From contig JAJDUP010000026.1 in assembly GCA_022826565.1 (NCBI GenBank), positions 62,001 to 126,000 of the forward strand: DNA of 64,000 nucleotides, given 5' to 3'. The position numbers and the translations under genes are program-made. Positions 45,033 to 52,912 of the stretch are shown in pieces. The notes beneath the pieces are model-generated. The model saw only the letters and a list, made by a program, of their open reading frames with translations. It had not been told where the DNA came from and searched no databases. The DNA is from Gemmatimonadota bacterium. Lineage in GTDB: Bacteria > Gemmatimonadota > Gemmatimonadetes > Longimicrobiales > Gaopeijiaceae. Every line of letters begins with the position of its first letter. Within the stretch, counting starts at the first letter, position 1.

Positions 45033-46016
45033 ATGCGGACCGATCCCCAACGTGAGCAGACCCGGCCCCTGCGGCTGATCGTGAACCCCGCGGCGTCGGG
45101 CGGACGCGGTCGAAAGGCGGCGGCGGAGCTGATCCGGGTCCTGGAGGGGCGCGGGATGCGTTGCGACGCGCGCTATACCCGGGCGCCGGGGCACGCCGAA
45201 GAGCTGGCCGGCGAAGCGGTGCGGGAGGGGGTGCGCCAGGTCGTGTTGGTCGGTGGTGACGGGACGGTGCACGAGGTCGCGCAGGGGCTGCTCGCTGGCG
45301 GTGCGGATGCGCGGCGCGCGGATGCTCGGTCGCCGAACTCTGTCCCGCCGCTGGCCCTCTTCCCCGTTGGAACCGGGAACGATTTTCATCGTATGGTGGG
45401 GGCCGACCGAAGCGCGGAGATGGTCGCGGAGCTGTTGGGGAAGGGGGAGGTGGAACGATTCGATGTTGGACGCGTGCGGTGGGAGAACGGAGAGAGGGTT
45501 TTCGTGAATCTGTTGGGGGTGGGCATCGATGTTGACATCCTGCGGTGCCGGACCCGCTTTCAGCGACTCCGCGGGTTGCTCCAGTACCTGGCCGCGCTGC
45601 TGAACGCGATGGTGACCTTTCGCGCGCCCGAGGTGGAGATTGAGGTGGGGGGGAGTGGCGGGCGGCGCATCCGTTCCGGAACCACCCTGTCCGTGATCAC
45701 CGTGGGGCCGTCGATCGGCGGCGGCTTCATGATCAACCCCGCGGCGAAGGCGTCCGATGGAAAGCTGGACCTGTGCCACTGCGCCGCGATGAGTTGGCTG
45801 CGTCTGCTTTCGCTCGTCCCCAGAGTCATCCGCGGCACCCACGGGGAGTCGCCGCTGGTGACGATGGGCCAGATCGAACGGGCCGTCGTGCGGCGGCCCG
45901 GAGGCGATCCGTTCTGGTTCGAGATGGATGGAGAGCTGGCCCCCCAGCCCGCCCGGGAGCTCCGCGTGGAAGTCGTGCCGAGTGCGCTCCCCGTGCTGGT
46001 GCCGGCCCATGGGTAG
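45033..46016 (+). CDS. Diacylglycerol/sphingosine kinase-like (YegS/DagK) lipid kinase
   Basis: The 327-residue protein has the DAGK catalytic fold: IVNPAASGGRGRKAA at the N-terminus, the nucleotide-binding GGDGT at 74-78, FPVGTGNDFHRM, and the beta-sandwich C-terminal domain (GGGFMINPAAKASDGKLDL). The expected reaction is phosphorylation of diacylglycerol or a related lipid, recycling it for phospholipid synthesis. ATG 45033 is 30 bases after tRNA-Sec. The neighbouring acyltransferase fits a lipid-metabolism cluster. Confidence 0.88.
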   Translation: MRTDPQREQTRPLRLIVNPAASGGRGRKAAAELIRVLEGRGMRCDARYTRAPGHAEELAGEAVREGVRQVVLVGGDGTVHEVAQGLLAGGADARRADARSPNSVPPLALFPVGTGNDFHRMVGADRSAEMVAELLGKGEVERFDVGRVRWENGERVFVNLLGVGIDVDILRCRTRFQRLRGLLQYLAALLNAMVTFRAPEVEIEVGGSGGRRIRSGTTLSVITVGPSIGGGFMINPAAKASDGKLDLCHCAAMSWLRLLSLVPRVIRGTHGESPLVTMGQIERAVVRRPGGDPFWFEMDGELAPQPARELRVEVVPSALPVLVPAHG

Positions 46017-46704
46017 GCAGTCCCTGGAACAGGTCCCCGCTGCATTCGGACGGCGATGGATCCGTGCTGGGCGCGGCGCTCGCGCACCCCGCACTGCCAG
46101 GGTTGTGGGAGGGGTGGCCGGGTTGCTGTGCGGGATGATGGCCGGAGCGTGGGTGCCTGCGAGTGCCCAGGAGGCCGCAGGGCCGGATACGGTGGTTGTG
46201 GACTCGATCGCGGCAGCGGACTCGCTCGCCGCCGCCACCTCCGGGATCAGCCCCTCCGGCGCCTTCCTGAGGGGCGCGCTCATCCCGGGATGGGGGCACA
46301 CCGCCACCGGATCGCTGACCAGGGGTGCGTTCTACTTCAGCATGGAGGCGCTCGCGGGGTGGATGGTCTTCAAGACACAGCAGCGGCTTGGGGTCGCTCA
46401 GGACCAGGCGGCGCTCTGGGAGGAGCGCGTGACCGCGGAACTGATGGCACAGGGGATCACCGAGTTCGAAGCGCTCGACGCGGCGTTGCAGGACAACGAG
46501 CAGGTGGCGCGTTTCCGCGGCCTGGTCGACGCACGCAAGGAACAGCGAGAGGACTGGCTCGCCGTCGCCATCTTCACGCTACTTCTCTCGGGAGTGGACG
46601 CGTTCGTCTCCGCCCACCTGGGCGACTTCCCCGAGCCGCTGACGGTCGAAGGCGATCCCGGGGGTGGCACGGTGGAGGTGGCCCTGCGGTTGCCGGTGGG
46701 CTAG
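46009..46704 (+). CDS. DUF5683-like membrane protein
   Basis: The 231-residue product overlaps the lipid-kinase gene by eight bases. It has a signal-type helix near residues 17-43 and then the pattern ALIPGWGHTATGSLTRGAFY and LLSGVDAFVSAHLGDF, which marks the DUF5683 family of small membrane proteins with a C-terminal barrel-like strand region in Bacteroidota and Gemmatimonadota. Their function is unknown. The frame is open from 45928, but ATG 46009 begins directly before a basic, hydrophobic N-terminus. Confidence 0.7.
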   Translation: MGRQSLEQVPAAFGRRWIRAGRGARAPRTARVVGGVAGLLCGMMAGAWVPASAQEAAGPDTVVVDSIAAADSLAAATSGISPSGAFLRGALIPGWGHTATGSLTRGAFYFSMEALAGWMVFKTQQRLGVAQDQAALWEERVTAELMAQGITEFEALDAALQDNEQVARFRGLVDARKEQREDWLAVAIFTLLLSGVDAFVSAHLGDFPEPLTVEGDPGGGTVEVALRLPVG

Positions 46705-46769
46705 TGGGTTCGGGTACGACCTCCCCGGGGGGTCGGTGTCCGGTCCGACGAGGACGTCGTGCCGGGACG

Positions 46770-47510
46770 CTAGTCTTCCCACTCGTGCAGCATCGGCTCC
46801 CCGCCGTCCTCCAGGGTCACGTAGCTGCGGTGCGTGACCCAGTCTCCGGAATTCACGTAGTAGCGCCCGGGCGCCGCCTCCACGACCGCGGGGCAGTGCG
46901 CGTGACCGGTCACGACGATGTCGAGGCCCGGATCGAGGACCAGCTGCTCGGAGGCCCACGCCGAGAGGAATGCGAGCCTCCCCCGCGCGGCTTCGCCAGC
47001 CGGTTCGGTCAGTGAACTGCCGGTGCCCGACACCCGGTCAGCGAGCCGCGCCCCCAGATCCGGGTGGAGCCAGCGGAAGAGCCAGCGCGTGACGCGCCCC
47101 CGGAGGATCAGGCGCAGGCAACGGTATCCGAGATCCCCCGCGCCCAAACCATCGCCGTGAGCGATGAGGAGGGATCTGCCCTGGACCTGCATCCGGATGG
47201 GCTGACGATGGAAATCCACACCGATGCGCCCGGTCAGGAAGCTCCCTCCCCACCAGTCGTGGTTGCCGCCCATCAGCACTACGGGGATACCGGCTTCGAC
47301 GATGTCGGCCAGCAGAGCGAGGACGCGCACATGCTCACCGAGGACGACCCGGTCGTATTCGAACCAGAAGTCGAAGAGGTCCCCATTGATGATCAGGCGG
47401 CTACCCGATTCCTTTACATGGAGGAGCCACCGCCGGAAGGACCGCTCCGTCTCGGGCGGCACGGCGCCCAGGTGCACGTCGGATACGATGAAAACCGGTT
47501 TGGAGGACAT
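46770..47510 (-). CDS. lpxH: UDP-2,3-diacylglucosamine pyrophosphatase-like (LpxH-type) metallophosphatase
   Basis: A 246-residue calcineurin-like phosphoesterase with the full metal-site set: SDVHLGA (about 10-16), NGDLFDFWFEYD, MGGNHDWWGG, AHGDGLG and GHAHCPAV. The DFWFEYD segment and size match LpxH, which hydrolyses UDP-diacylglucosamine to lipid X in lipid A synthesis; LpxH2 or a related phosphatase is the alternative. ATG 47510 gives the family start MSSKPVFIVSDVH; the frame is open to 47615. It is convergent with the DUF5683-like gene. Confidence 0.82.
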   Translation of the reverse strand: MSSKPVFIVSDVHLGAVPPETERSFRRWLLHVKESGSRLIINGDLFDFWFEYDRVVLGEHVRVLALLADIVEAGIPVVLMGGNHDWWGGSFLTGRIGVDFHRQPIRMQVQGRSLLIAHGDGLGAGDLGYRCLRLILRGRVTRWLFRWLHPDLGARLADRVSGTGSSLTEPAGEAARGRLAFLSAWASEQLVLDPGLDIVVTGHAHCPAVVEAAPGRYYVNSGDWVTHRSYVTLEDGGEPMLHEWED

Positions 47511-47568
47511 GATGCGCGAAGCTAGCAGTCCGTGGATAAACCCGCACGAGCACCGAGAGCGGTGAGGC

Positions 47569-47580
47569 GCCGGGCTGGCA
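47569..47580 (+). repeat. Candidate left attachment core of the accessory region
   Basis: GCCGGGCTGGCA recurs in direct orientation at 54389-54400, just beyond the integrase gene. The repeat is short and GC-rich, so chance is possible. Confidence 0.25.
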
Positions 47581-47729
47581 GATTGCGGGTCGCGAAAATC
47601 AAGGCAAGAAGTCACGTAAGTTCAAACAGGACTGCACGATCTGCGCTTCTTGCCGTTGGGTAATAGCGAGTTCCGCCGAGCGCGAACAGCAAGAGAGTCG
47701 CCAACGTATGGCGGGAGTATTCCGGGAGG

Positions 47730-49601
47730 CTACCGTCCACCAACAGGGGCATCCAGCGCGTACACATGCAAGTATTCGATCCCAAGATCATCCGTCCAGA
47801 CACCGATGATCTCATCCCCAGTTATAGAATGGGGGCGAAACCCTGGTGGCAGAACAGCCTCTCCCAGATCTCGACCATCCAGATCATAGATACGCCAAGT
47901 CGAAGGTCCGAGCGCATCCGCAGGCATGCGAAACTCCTCCACCCACACGCGTCCACCCTCCTGAACGGCCAGCGCCCGGAACGCAGGCAAGGTGGCGGGC
48001 AGTACGACGGTCTCAAGAAGAGAACGCCTACTCCTGCGGACGCCGACATCATCAATCTTCCCGAGTTCGCCTTCGATCCATCGGTCACGATCGGCGTCCG
48101 TGACCTCGACCGCCCCCAACGAGCGCCGAATGGTCGCGATGTCCTGGCCGTCCGGGTAAGCGATCCGGATTTCGTAGCTGTCCGTATTTCCGAACGCGAC
48201 AATACCCCAACCGACAGCCGCTTCAAGCGTCCTAAGGAACGGAACATCGACGCGGGTACTGCCTACCGTGAGGGAACCAGAACTCGACTGCCTCTGCACG
48301 AACGACACTCTCTCTGGACCCATCAGACCACGCACCGCACCCAAGCCAGTTCCACGGTCATCGAAGAACAGCAGTTCCGCTTCGGGGCGTCGCTGATGAA
48401 TCGACTCCGTTGTTGGCAATTCCTCGGGCAGGGACATGCCGGTCGATTCTACTGCGACCCTTTGCGAGAGGGTTCGGGAGGCCACAAACACGCCGTCGGT
48501 GGTCCAGCCTACGGGGGATAAGAATACTCTAGGACCGGCGGTCTGCCCCATTGTTTGCGGTATCTCGGATTCTGCGTCCACGGGGGCGGTTCTGGCCAGT
48601 CTGCCGTAGGAATCAAAGACCGAGATGCGCCCGTTCCATCGGTCGAACACGAACAGGGTGTCGTTACTGCCAACGCCGATTGCCCCGATTCGCAGGAACT
48701 CGCCCGGACCGTCACCCCTCCGACCGACCGCTTCCTGAAACTCCCCGTCTGCCGCAAAGAACAACAGTTCTGAAGTGCCGCTGTTCCCTACGACGATACG
48801 TCCATCGCCCAGGAATGATGCTCCGACGACCTCGTGGAACACGAAGTCACTGTCGAATACCGAACCGATTTCGATGTGAGGACGTGGGCTAACCCTCCAG
48901 GAGTTGCCCGTGGCCCACTCCGCAGCTGTGGCAGGGGGCGGCCGGGGAAGACTTCGCAGCGCTTCCTCGAAGTCTGCGGGAAACACGCCCTCGACGGTCA
49001 CGTACGCCGGAGTACCGGTGACGCCCAACCGAGCCGCAAGTCGCATGTCGTCCTCGATACGGCGGGCGGTCTCCACGTCTTGCAGGCAAGCGGCGAACAT
49101 CGCCGTGTCGCGGATTCCTAAGGTGGAGGCCCACGCCACCCAATCGCGGTCCTCCAACCAATCGTCATCCATCAGGAGCCTACGGTGAGCTTCCGCAAAC
49201 ACGCCGTGTCGCTCGCTACAGATCGCGGCAGCAGCGGCAGATCGCGCACCGGGGTGAATCCGGTCCAAGGGAAGGTGGCGGATCACTATGTCGGCTTCTT
49301 CCAGAGCGACCACGTCGAGCACTCGCGATGCTCCTCGGCGACAGTACGGGCACTCGTAGTCGACGAACTCGACAACTGTGCGGCTCGGTTGGACAGTGCT
49401 GTTCGCCAATCGGGACGACCCTTGAGTGAGGCCCGGCCAAACCTCTGTGATCGTACGCCCCATCTGCCAATCGTCGTAGACGCCCTTCACGGTTCGTCCC
49501 AGCGAACCTTCGAACAGGACGAACGCCAACGTGGCCACAATGGCCACATTGATAAGCAGATTCAGCTTACCCCGAGCGGGTGGCGCCGACGGTTCGGACA
49601 T
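47730..49601 (-). CDS. DsbA-like thioredoxin fused to a six-bladed propeller, membrane anchored
   Basis: The 623-residue protein has an N-terminal membrane helix (about 13-30), then a DsbA-type thioredoxin fold with active site CPYC (C84, C87) and a cis-proline loop GVTGTPAYVTV near residue 195. From about 225 to 623 it forms an NHL/6-bladed propeller (GDGRIVVGNSGTSELLFFAADGEF, read as several blades). Thioredoxin and propeller domains are usually separate. It is the last gene of a minus-strand operon, nine bases after the PDZ-like gene. Codons are visibly less GC-biased than in neighbouring housekeeping genes, suggesting transfer. A role in oxidising or handling the Cys-rich peptide of this operon is an inference. 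Confidence 0.82.
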   Translation of the reverse strand: MSEPSAPPARGKLNLLINVAIVATLAFVLFEGSLGRTVKGVYDDWQMGRTITEVWPGLTQGSSRLANSTVQPSRTVVEFVDYECPYCRRGASRVLDVVALEEADIVIRHLPLDRIHPGARSAAAAAICSERHGVFAEAHRRLLMDDDWLEDRDWVAWASTLGIRDTAMFAACLQDVETARRIEDDMRLAARLGVTGTPAYVTVEGVFPADFEEALRSLPRPPPATAAEWATGNSWRVSPRPHIEIGSVFDSDFVFHEVVGASFLGDGRIVVGNSGTSELLFFAADGEFQEAVGRRGDGPGEFLRIGAIGVGSNDTLFVFDRWNGRISVFDSYGRLARTAPVDAESEIPQTMGQTAGPRVFLSPVGWTTDGVFVASRTLSQRVAVESTGMSLPEELPTTESIHQRRPEAELLFFDDRGTGLGAVRGLMGPERVSFVQRQSSSGSLTVGSTRVDVPFLRTLEAAVGWGIVAFGNTDSYEIRIAYPDGQDIATIRRSLGAVEVTDADRDRWIEGELGKIDDVGVRRSRRSLLETVVLPATLPAFRALAVQEGGRVWVEEFRMPADALGPSTWRIYDLDGRDLGEAVLPPGFRPHSITGDEIIGVWTDDLGIEYLHVYALDAPVGGR

Positions 49602-49610
49602 GTTCCCCCC

Positions 49611-50051
49611 CTACAGAAGGGCCGGATGATCTTTCCGTGGAACCGTCAGCAAGGTCACTTCGAACTCCTTCTCCTCCCGCCGAAGCTTGAACTTGTAGCT
49701 CCTGCCCGGAATCCGAGGTGGAAAAGGACTCGTCCGCGCATCGGCATTCTCGACCTCTAGGATCGCATCCCCGACTCGAACCCCAGCTCGGTGCGCCGGG
49801 CCGTCACACTCCACCTTCTGTACAAGGGGGTAGTCGGCCCAAGCCACCCGACCGTCTCGTCTGGTCATGACCCCACCCCAACTGAACCCCCAAGTACCTG
49901 GTGACGGAGTCCCGGCGACGATCCCGCCTGTCCTATCGGGTGTACCGGGCGGTGTGCAGTCCAACTCCGGATCCGGCTCCTGCGGAAACGCAGAAGCCGG
50001 AAGGAGGGTGGCGACGATGATTGCCGCGACTCGGATTAGTGGCAGTAACAT
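49611..50051 (-). CDS. Small exported PDZ-domain-like protein
   Basis: The 146-residue product has a signal peptide (LIRVAAIIVATLLPASAFPQ) and a C-terminal domain with the PDZ pattern GPAHRAGVRVGDAILEVENA followed by FKLRREEKEFEVTL. The N-terminal mature part is proline-rich with one cysteine (LDCTPPGTPD). PDZ domains bind protein C-termini or internal peptides, so it could present the neighbouring peptide or dock the propeller protein. ATG 50051 follows AGGAGATCGA; its start overlaps the peptide gene by 16 bases. Confidence 0.72.
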   Translation of the reverse strand: MLLPLIRVAAIIVATLLPASAFPQEPDPELDCTPPGTPDRTGGIVAGTPSPGTWGFSWGGVMTRRDGRVAWADYPLVQKVECDGPAHRAGVRVGDAILEVENADARTSPFPPRIPGRSYKFKLRREEKEFEVTLLTVPRKDHPALL

Positions 50052-50242
50052 TCGATCTCCTGGGTGTCGCACCAGAAGATGCACGTCGCCCCACCGCCGC
50101 ACCACTCCGCAACCTCCATGGTGTACTCGATAGCCCACTCGATGTCGACGCACATGTCGGGGGCAGGGGTGGCGGTGGCCTTGGATCCCACGGAGAGCGC
50201 CACGATCAGCGCTACGGCGAGGACTTGGAAGCGTCGGATCAC
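50036..50242 (-). CDS. Small exported Cys-rich peptide
   Basis: A 68-residue product from GTG 50242, which has a perfect AGGAGG site. Residues 1-25 form a signal peptide (FQVLAVALIVALSVGSKATA), and the mature part of about 43 residues has six cysteines, one near its start and five in the last 22 residues, ending ECYCH. Even cysteine number and export suggest three disulfides. I recognise no family; bacteriocin-like, adhesive or signalling roles are all open. It is the first gene of the operon with a PDZ-like protein and a DsbA/propeller fusion, which could fold or bind it. Confidence 0.7.
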   Translation of the reverse strand: MIRRFQVLAVALIVALSVGSKATATPAPDMCVDIEWAIEYTMEVAEWCGGGATCIFWCDTQEIECYCH

Positions 50243-50609
50243 GAGATTTCCTCCTGTGTTGATGGAATTGAAGCGAAATGAGCGTCCGCAACGTACACCG
50301 GTCCCGCCCGGCCTGTCAACGACTAGTTCAGTGTTTTCCAACCCGTACATGAGCATGAACGAGCCGGGGGGAGGGGCCGAGGTGGGAGGGTGCGATAGTG
50401 AGGGGTGGTGGAGGTTGGGATGGTGGGGTCGCGGAGGGGGCGGCGCACTCTTGCTCGGCTTGTCGGAACCTCCATGGAGGCGATTCCCGCGCCGCTGGCG
50501 GCGGCGTGTCGCGGGCTGGAGGCGGTGCGGAACATCCTGAAACGTCCCCGGACTGTAGGTCGTTTCCGACAGGTTGACGGGCTTGCGGGAGGGCTTTCAG
50601 CGTTCGGAC
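50243..50609. other. Divergent spacer between the peptide operon and the integrative element
   Basis: About 370 bases with no gene I can support. It holds the minus-strand promoter at 50290-50319 and a G-rich, repetitive plus-strand stretch (about 50365-50450). A strong element boundary was not found here. Confidence 0.5.
50290..50319 (-). promoter_or_regulatory. Candidate promoter of the Cys-rich peptide operon
   Basis: On the minus strand TTGACA (complement of 50314-50319) is followed after 18 bases by TACGTT (complement of 50290-50295). Transcription would start about 40 bases before the GTG start. Confidence 0.5.
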
Positions 50610-51101
50610 ATGGAGACGCTGGAAGAGTACTTCAGCACGCGAGTTAGCGCGTTCCTCGACGACACGGGACTGAGCCCGACGAGGTTCGGCAGGCAGGCGC
50701 TGGGCGACCCGAACCTGGTGCGCCAGATCGAGGGTGGCCGGTCCCTGACGCTGCGCTCGGCGGATCGTGTTCTGGCGTTCATCTCCGGGCTCGGCCGGGA
50801 GTCGGGCGGCGCGCGCGATCCGCCCCGCCGCCGCCGGTACCGGAAGCCTGCACCGAGAGCGAAGAGAACGAGGAGGAACACAGCGATGACCAAGCAACAG
50901 ACGGAACCGAGAACGAACCCAGCGGTCCGCTTCGTGCGGCTGCCCGAGGTGATGGCCCGCACGGGGCTGTCGAGGAGCACGATCCATGTGAGAGTGGCCG
51001 AGGGCCGGTTCCCCAAGCCGATCCCGCTGGGGGCGCGGTCCGTGGGCTGGATCGAGTCGGAGTTGGACGAGTGGTTCAGCGACCGGATCGTGGAGCGATG
51101 A
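50610..51101 (+). CDS. XRE-like/AlpA-like double helix-turn-helix regulator
   Basis: A single open frame of 163 residues encodes two DNA-binding parts. Residues 1-60 resemble phage-type XRE proteins (FLDDTGLSPTRFGRQALGDP, then IEGGRSLTLRSADRVLAFI). A basic linker (RRRRYRKPAPRAKRTRR) leads to an AlpA-type MerR-like helix-turn-helix (VRLPEVMARTGLSRSTIHVR, WIESELDEWFSDRI). AlpA proteins activate excision genes. ATG 50610 is the most sensible start, but its ribosome site is poor. A strong internal site before ATG 50886 suggests that AlpA is also made alone. Its stop overlaps the next gene (ATGA). Confidence 0.7.
   Translation: METLEEYFSTRVSAFLDDTGLSPTRFGRQALGDPNLVRQIEGGRSLTLRSADRVLAFISGLGRESGGARDPPRRRRYRKPAPRAKRTRRNTAMTKQQTEPRTNPAVRFVRLPEVMARTGLSRSTIHVRVAEGRFPKPIPLGARSVGWIESELDEWFSDRIVER
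50886..51101 (+). CDS. AlpA-like protein from an internal start
   Basis: GAGGAGG lies about 10 bases before ATG 50886, in the frame of the longer regulator. It would yield a 71-residue AlpA protein (MTKQQTEPRTNPAVRFVR start), the usual size for stand-alone AlpA excisionase regulators. Either this is the only real product or both forms are made. Confidence 0.55.
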   Translation: MTKQQTEPRTNPAVRFVRLPEVMARTGLSRSTIHVRVAEGRFPKPIPLGARSVGWIESELDEWFSDRIVER

Positions 51102-52030
51102 CCGCTCGTCTTGAAGAACGGGCCGAGGCCCTGAAGCCGTTCGGCTGGAAGGGCCGCAAGGCCGAGTGGATCGCCTTGGTGTGCCTGCACAGCGGGGTGT
51201 TCACCCGCACGCAGGCGACGGCCTTCCTGAAAACGCACCACGAGCGGGCGAGGCGTATGGTGCATGCGCTGATCGCGCAGGGTCTGGCTGCCGAGGAGAC
51301 CGTTCCGCGTGTCCGGGGGATCGGCCGAGTCTGCCGGATCTACGCACGACGCCTCTACCGCGCGCTCGGAGCCGAGCACATCCGCCACCGCAGGACCGCC
51401 TCCCCGGTCGTGCTCCTGCGCCGCCTGCTGTCGCTCGAACACGTGATCGAGCATCCGAACCTGCCGTGGCTCCCGACCGAGGCCGAGAAGGTGGCCGCGT
51501 TCGATGCGCTTGGCATCGAGCGCGGGCTGCTGCCCGTCCGGGTGTACCGGGGCGCCGCCGGAACCACGCGCCGGTACTTCCACGTCAAGCTGCCCGTCGC
51601 GCTGGACTCGAAGCGCGCCGTGTTCGTCTACGCCGATCCCGGCCACGACACCGCGACCGCGCTCCGGTCGTGGGGCGACGCGCACCGGGGCCTCTGGCGG
51701 GCACTCGGGACTCTGGGCTGGTCCGTCGAGACGGTTGTAGTCGCCCGTTCGCTGCGCGAGACCAACCGGGCCAGGAAGGTGATGCGCTACTGGACCGAAG
51801 GATTCGGCCCCGCCGAGCCCGACCCCAAGACTGCTGAGGAGCTCGCCCGGATCGAACGCGCGATCCTCGAAGGCGCGGTCGAGATCCTCGATGAGTACGG
51901 AGGGCTGCAACCCGCCTTGCAGCGCAGCGTGGCGCTGGAGAAGGTGGCCCGGCGGCAGCCCCGGCGCGCCATGATCCACCACGCCAGCGCTTGGCGGACG
52001 GTTCGCCTCCAAGGGGTGCGTTACCTGTGA
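51098..52030 (+). CDS. Winged-helix protein of an integrative element
   Basis: The 310-residue product is not recognised with certainty. Residues about 20-80 form a winged-helix region (GVFTRTQATAFLKTHHERAR, RMVHALIAQGL), the rest is mixed alpha/beta with a nuclease- or replication-relaxation-like feel (YFHVKLPVALDSKRAVFVYAD, VETVVVARSLRETNRARKVM). Such proteins accompany AlpA and integrase in mobile elements and may start replication or transfer. ATG 51098 overlaps the AlpA stop, so the two are translationally coupled. Confidence 0.62.
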   Translation: MTARLEERAEALKPFGWKGRKAEWIALVCLHSGVFTRTQATAFLKTHHERARRMVHALIAQGLAAEETVPRVRGIGRVCRIYARRLYRALGAEHIRHRRTASPVVLLRRLLSLEHVIEHPNLPWLPTEAEKVAAFDALGIERGLLPVRVYRGAAGTTRRYFHVKLPVALDSKRAVFVYADPGHDTATALRSWGDAHRGLWRALGTLGWSVETVVVARSLRETNRARKVMRYWTEGFGPAEPDPKTAEELARIERAILEGAVEILDEYGGLQPALQRSVALEKVARRQPRRAMIHHASAWRTVRLQGVRYL

Positions 52031-52193
52031 CCGGCCCGCGTCCCATGACCGTACCTGAGCGCGCAAACGACACGGGGGTCCGATGCGCACTTTGGCTTTC
52101 CGGCGATGCGCAGCGGTGGCGTGGCAGAAGCCACCACCCCCCAACGTCTTGCGGCTTCGCGGACCACTCGGCGCGTGCCGTGCGGGCCGCTCT

Positions 52194-52216
52194 GGCCGTG
52201 GCGGTAGCGACCCCCC
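52194..52216 (-). repeat. 23-bp dispersed inverted repeat, left copy
   Basis: Its reverse complement matches 52759-52781 at 22 of 23 positions. The shared core is GGGGGGTCGCTAC followed by a GCCACGGCC segment. Confidence 0.8.
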
Positions 52217-52294
52217 TCGCCAAGGGCTCGGTACGGGTTCGGGGTCAGGTGTGTTTGCGCACCCCTGCCCCCGATCCCTCGGGGTCGCTACCGC
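52201..52294 (+). repeat. Perfect 14-bp inverted repeat with 66-base loop
   Basis: GCGGTAGCGACCCC (52201-52214) pairs with GGGGTCGCTACCGC (52281-52294), about 30 bases before the coupling-protein-like start codon. Confidence 0.75.
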
Positions 52295-52758
52295 AGCATC
52301 AATCCCTACGGGAAGGTTGAACCACCGATGAAGCTCACTACGCTCGTCATCATCGGCGCGGCCATCGGTGCCGCGGCGGGACGCGCCATCGGTGCTCCGT
52401 TCCCCGGCGCTGGCGCGAACCCCCACCTCGACCTGATCGCCTACCACGGTCCGGCCTCCACGCCGTTGGCCCACCTCCGCTACTACGCAGCCCCGTCCGC
52501 CCGGGATTCGATGCTTCGGAGACCTGTCGTCTCGGCAAAGCGAAGCGGCAGCCTTCGCGCTCGGGTGGAGCGCGAGAGACCGGCCAACCGCACCGGAGCC
52601 GGTGACGGGCGGTGGCTGTCACGGCCCGGCAGCCATCTTCGCGGAGCGCCACTTGACGGCCTTCCTGCAAGGATCGCTGGCCCGGAGCGACCCGCCGCGG
52701 AGGATGGGATGGAGTGCACATCCCAACCTCCGCAGATGCCACGGCAGGCATCGAAAAT

Positions 52759-52781
52759 GGGGGGTCGCTACGGCCACGGCC
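52759..52781 (+). repeat. 23-bp dispersed inverted repeat, right copy
   Basis: It is the inverted partner of 52194-52216, 543 bases away, and runs into the 12-bp hairpin that starts at 52773. Confidence 0.8.
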
Positions 52782-52821
52782 TCCTGTTCCAGCGCGGCAC
52801 AGCCGCCCCGGAGGCCGTGGC
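52773..52821 (+). repeat. 12-bp perfect stem-loop with an inner hairpin
   Basis: GCCACGGCCTCC (52773-52784) pairs with GGAGGCCGTGGC (52810-52821). The 25-base loop contains its own GCGGC-ACA-GCCGC hairpin. Confidence 0.75.
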
Positions 52822-52884
52822 ACAACCACAGTCTGGACAACGACATATGCAGTCGCCGATCTGCACGTCCGAACCGCGATCTCG

Positions 52885-52912
52885 CGCACATGAGGTCTGT
52901 TTCACATGTGCG
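52885..52912 (+). repeat. 8-bp perfect stem-loop
   Basis: CGCACATG (52885-52892) pairs with CATGTGCG (52905-52912) across a 12-base loop, about 220 bases before the integrase start. Confidence 0.65.

Noticed and set aside
46717-46735. A bidirectional terminator between convergent genes
   Set aside because: The CGACC/GGTCG stem is short and no T-run follows on either strand.
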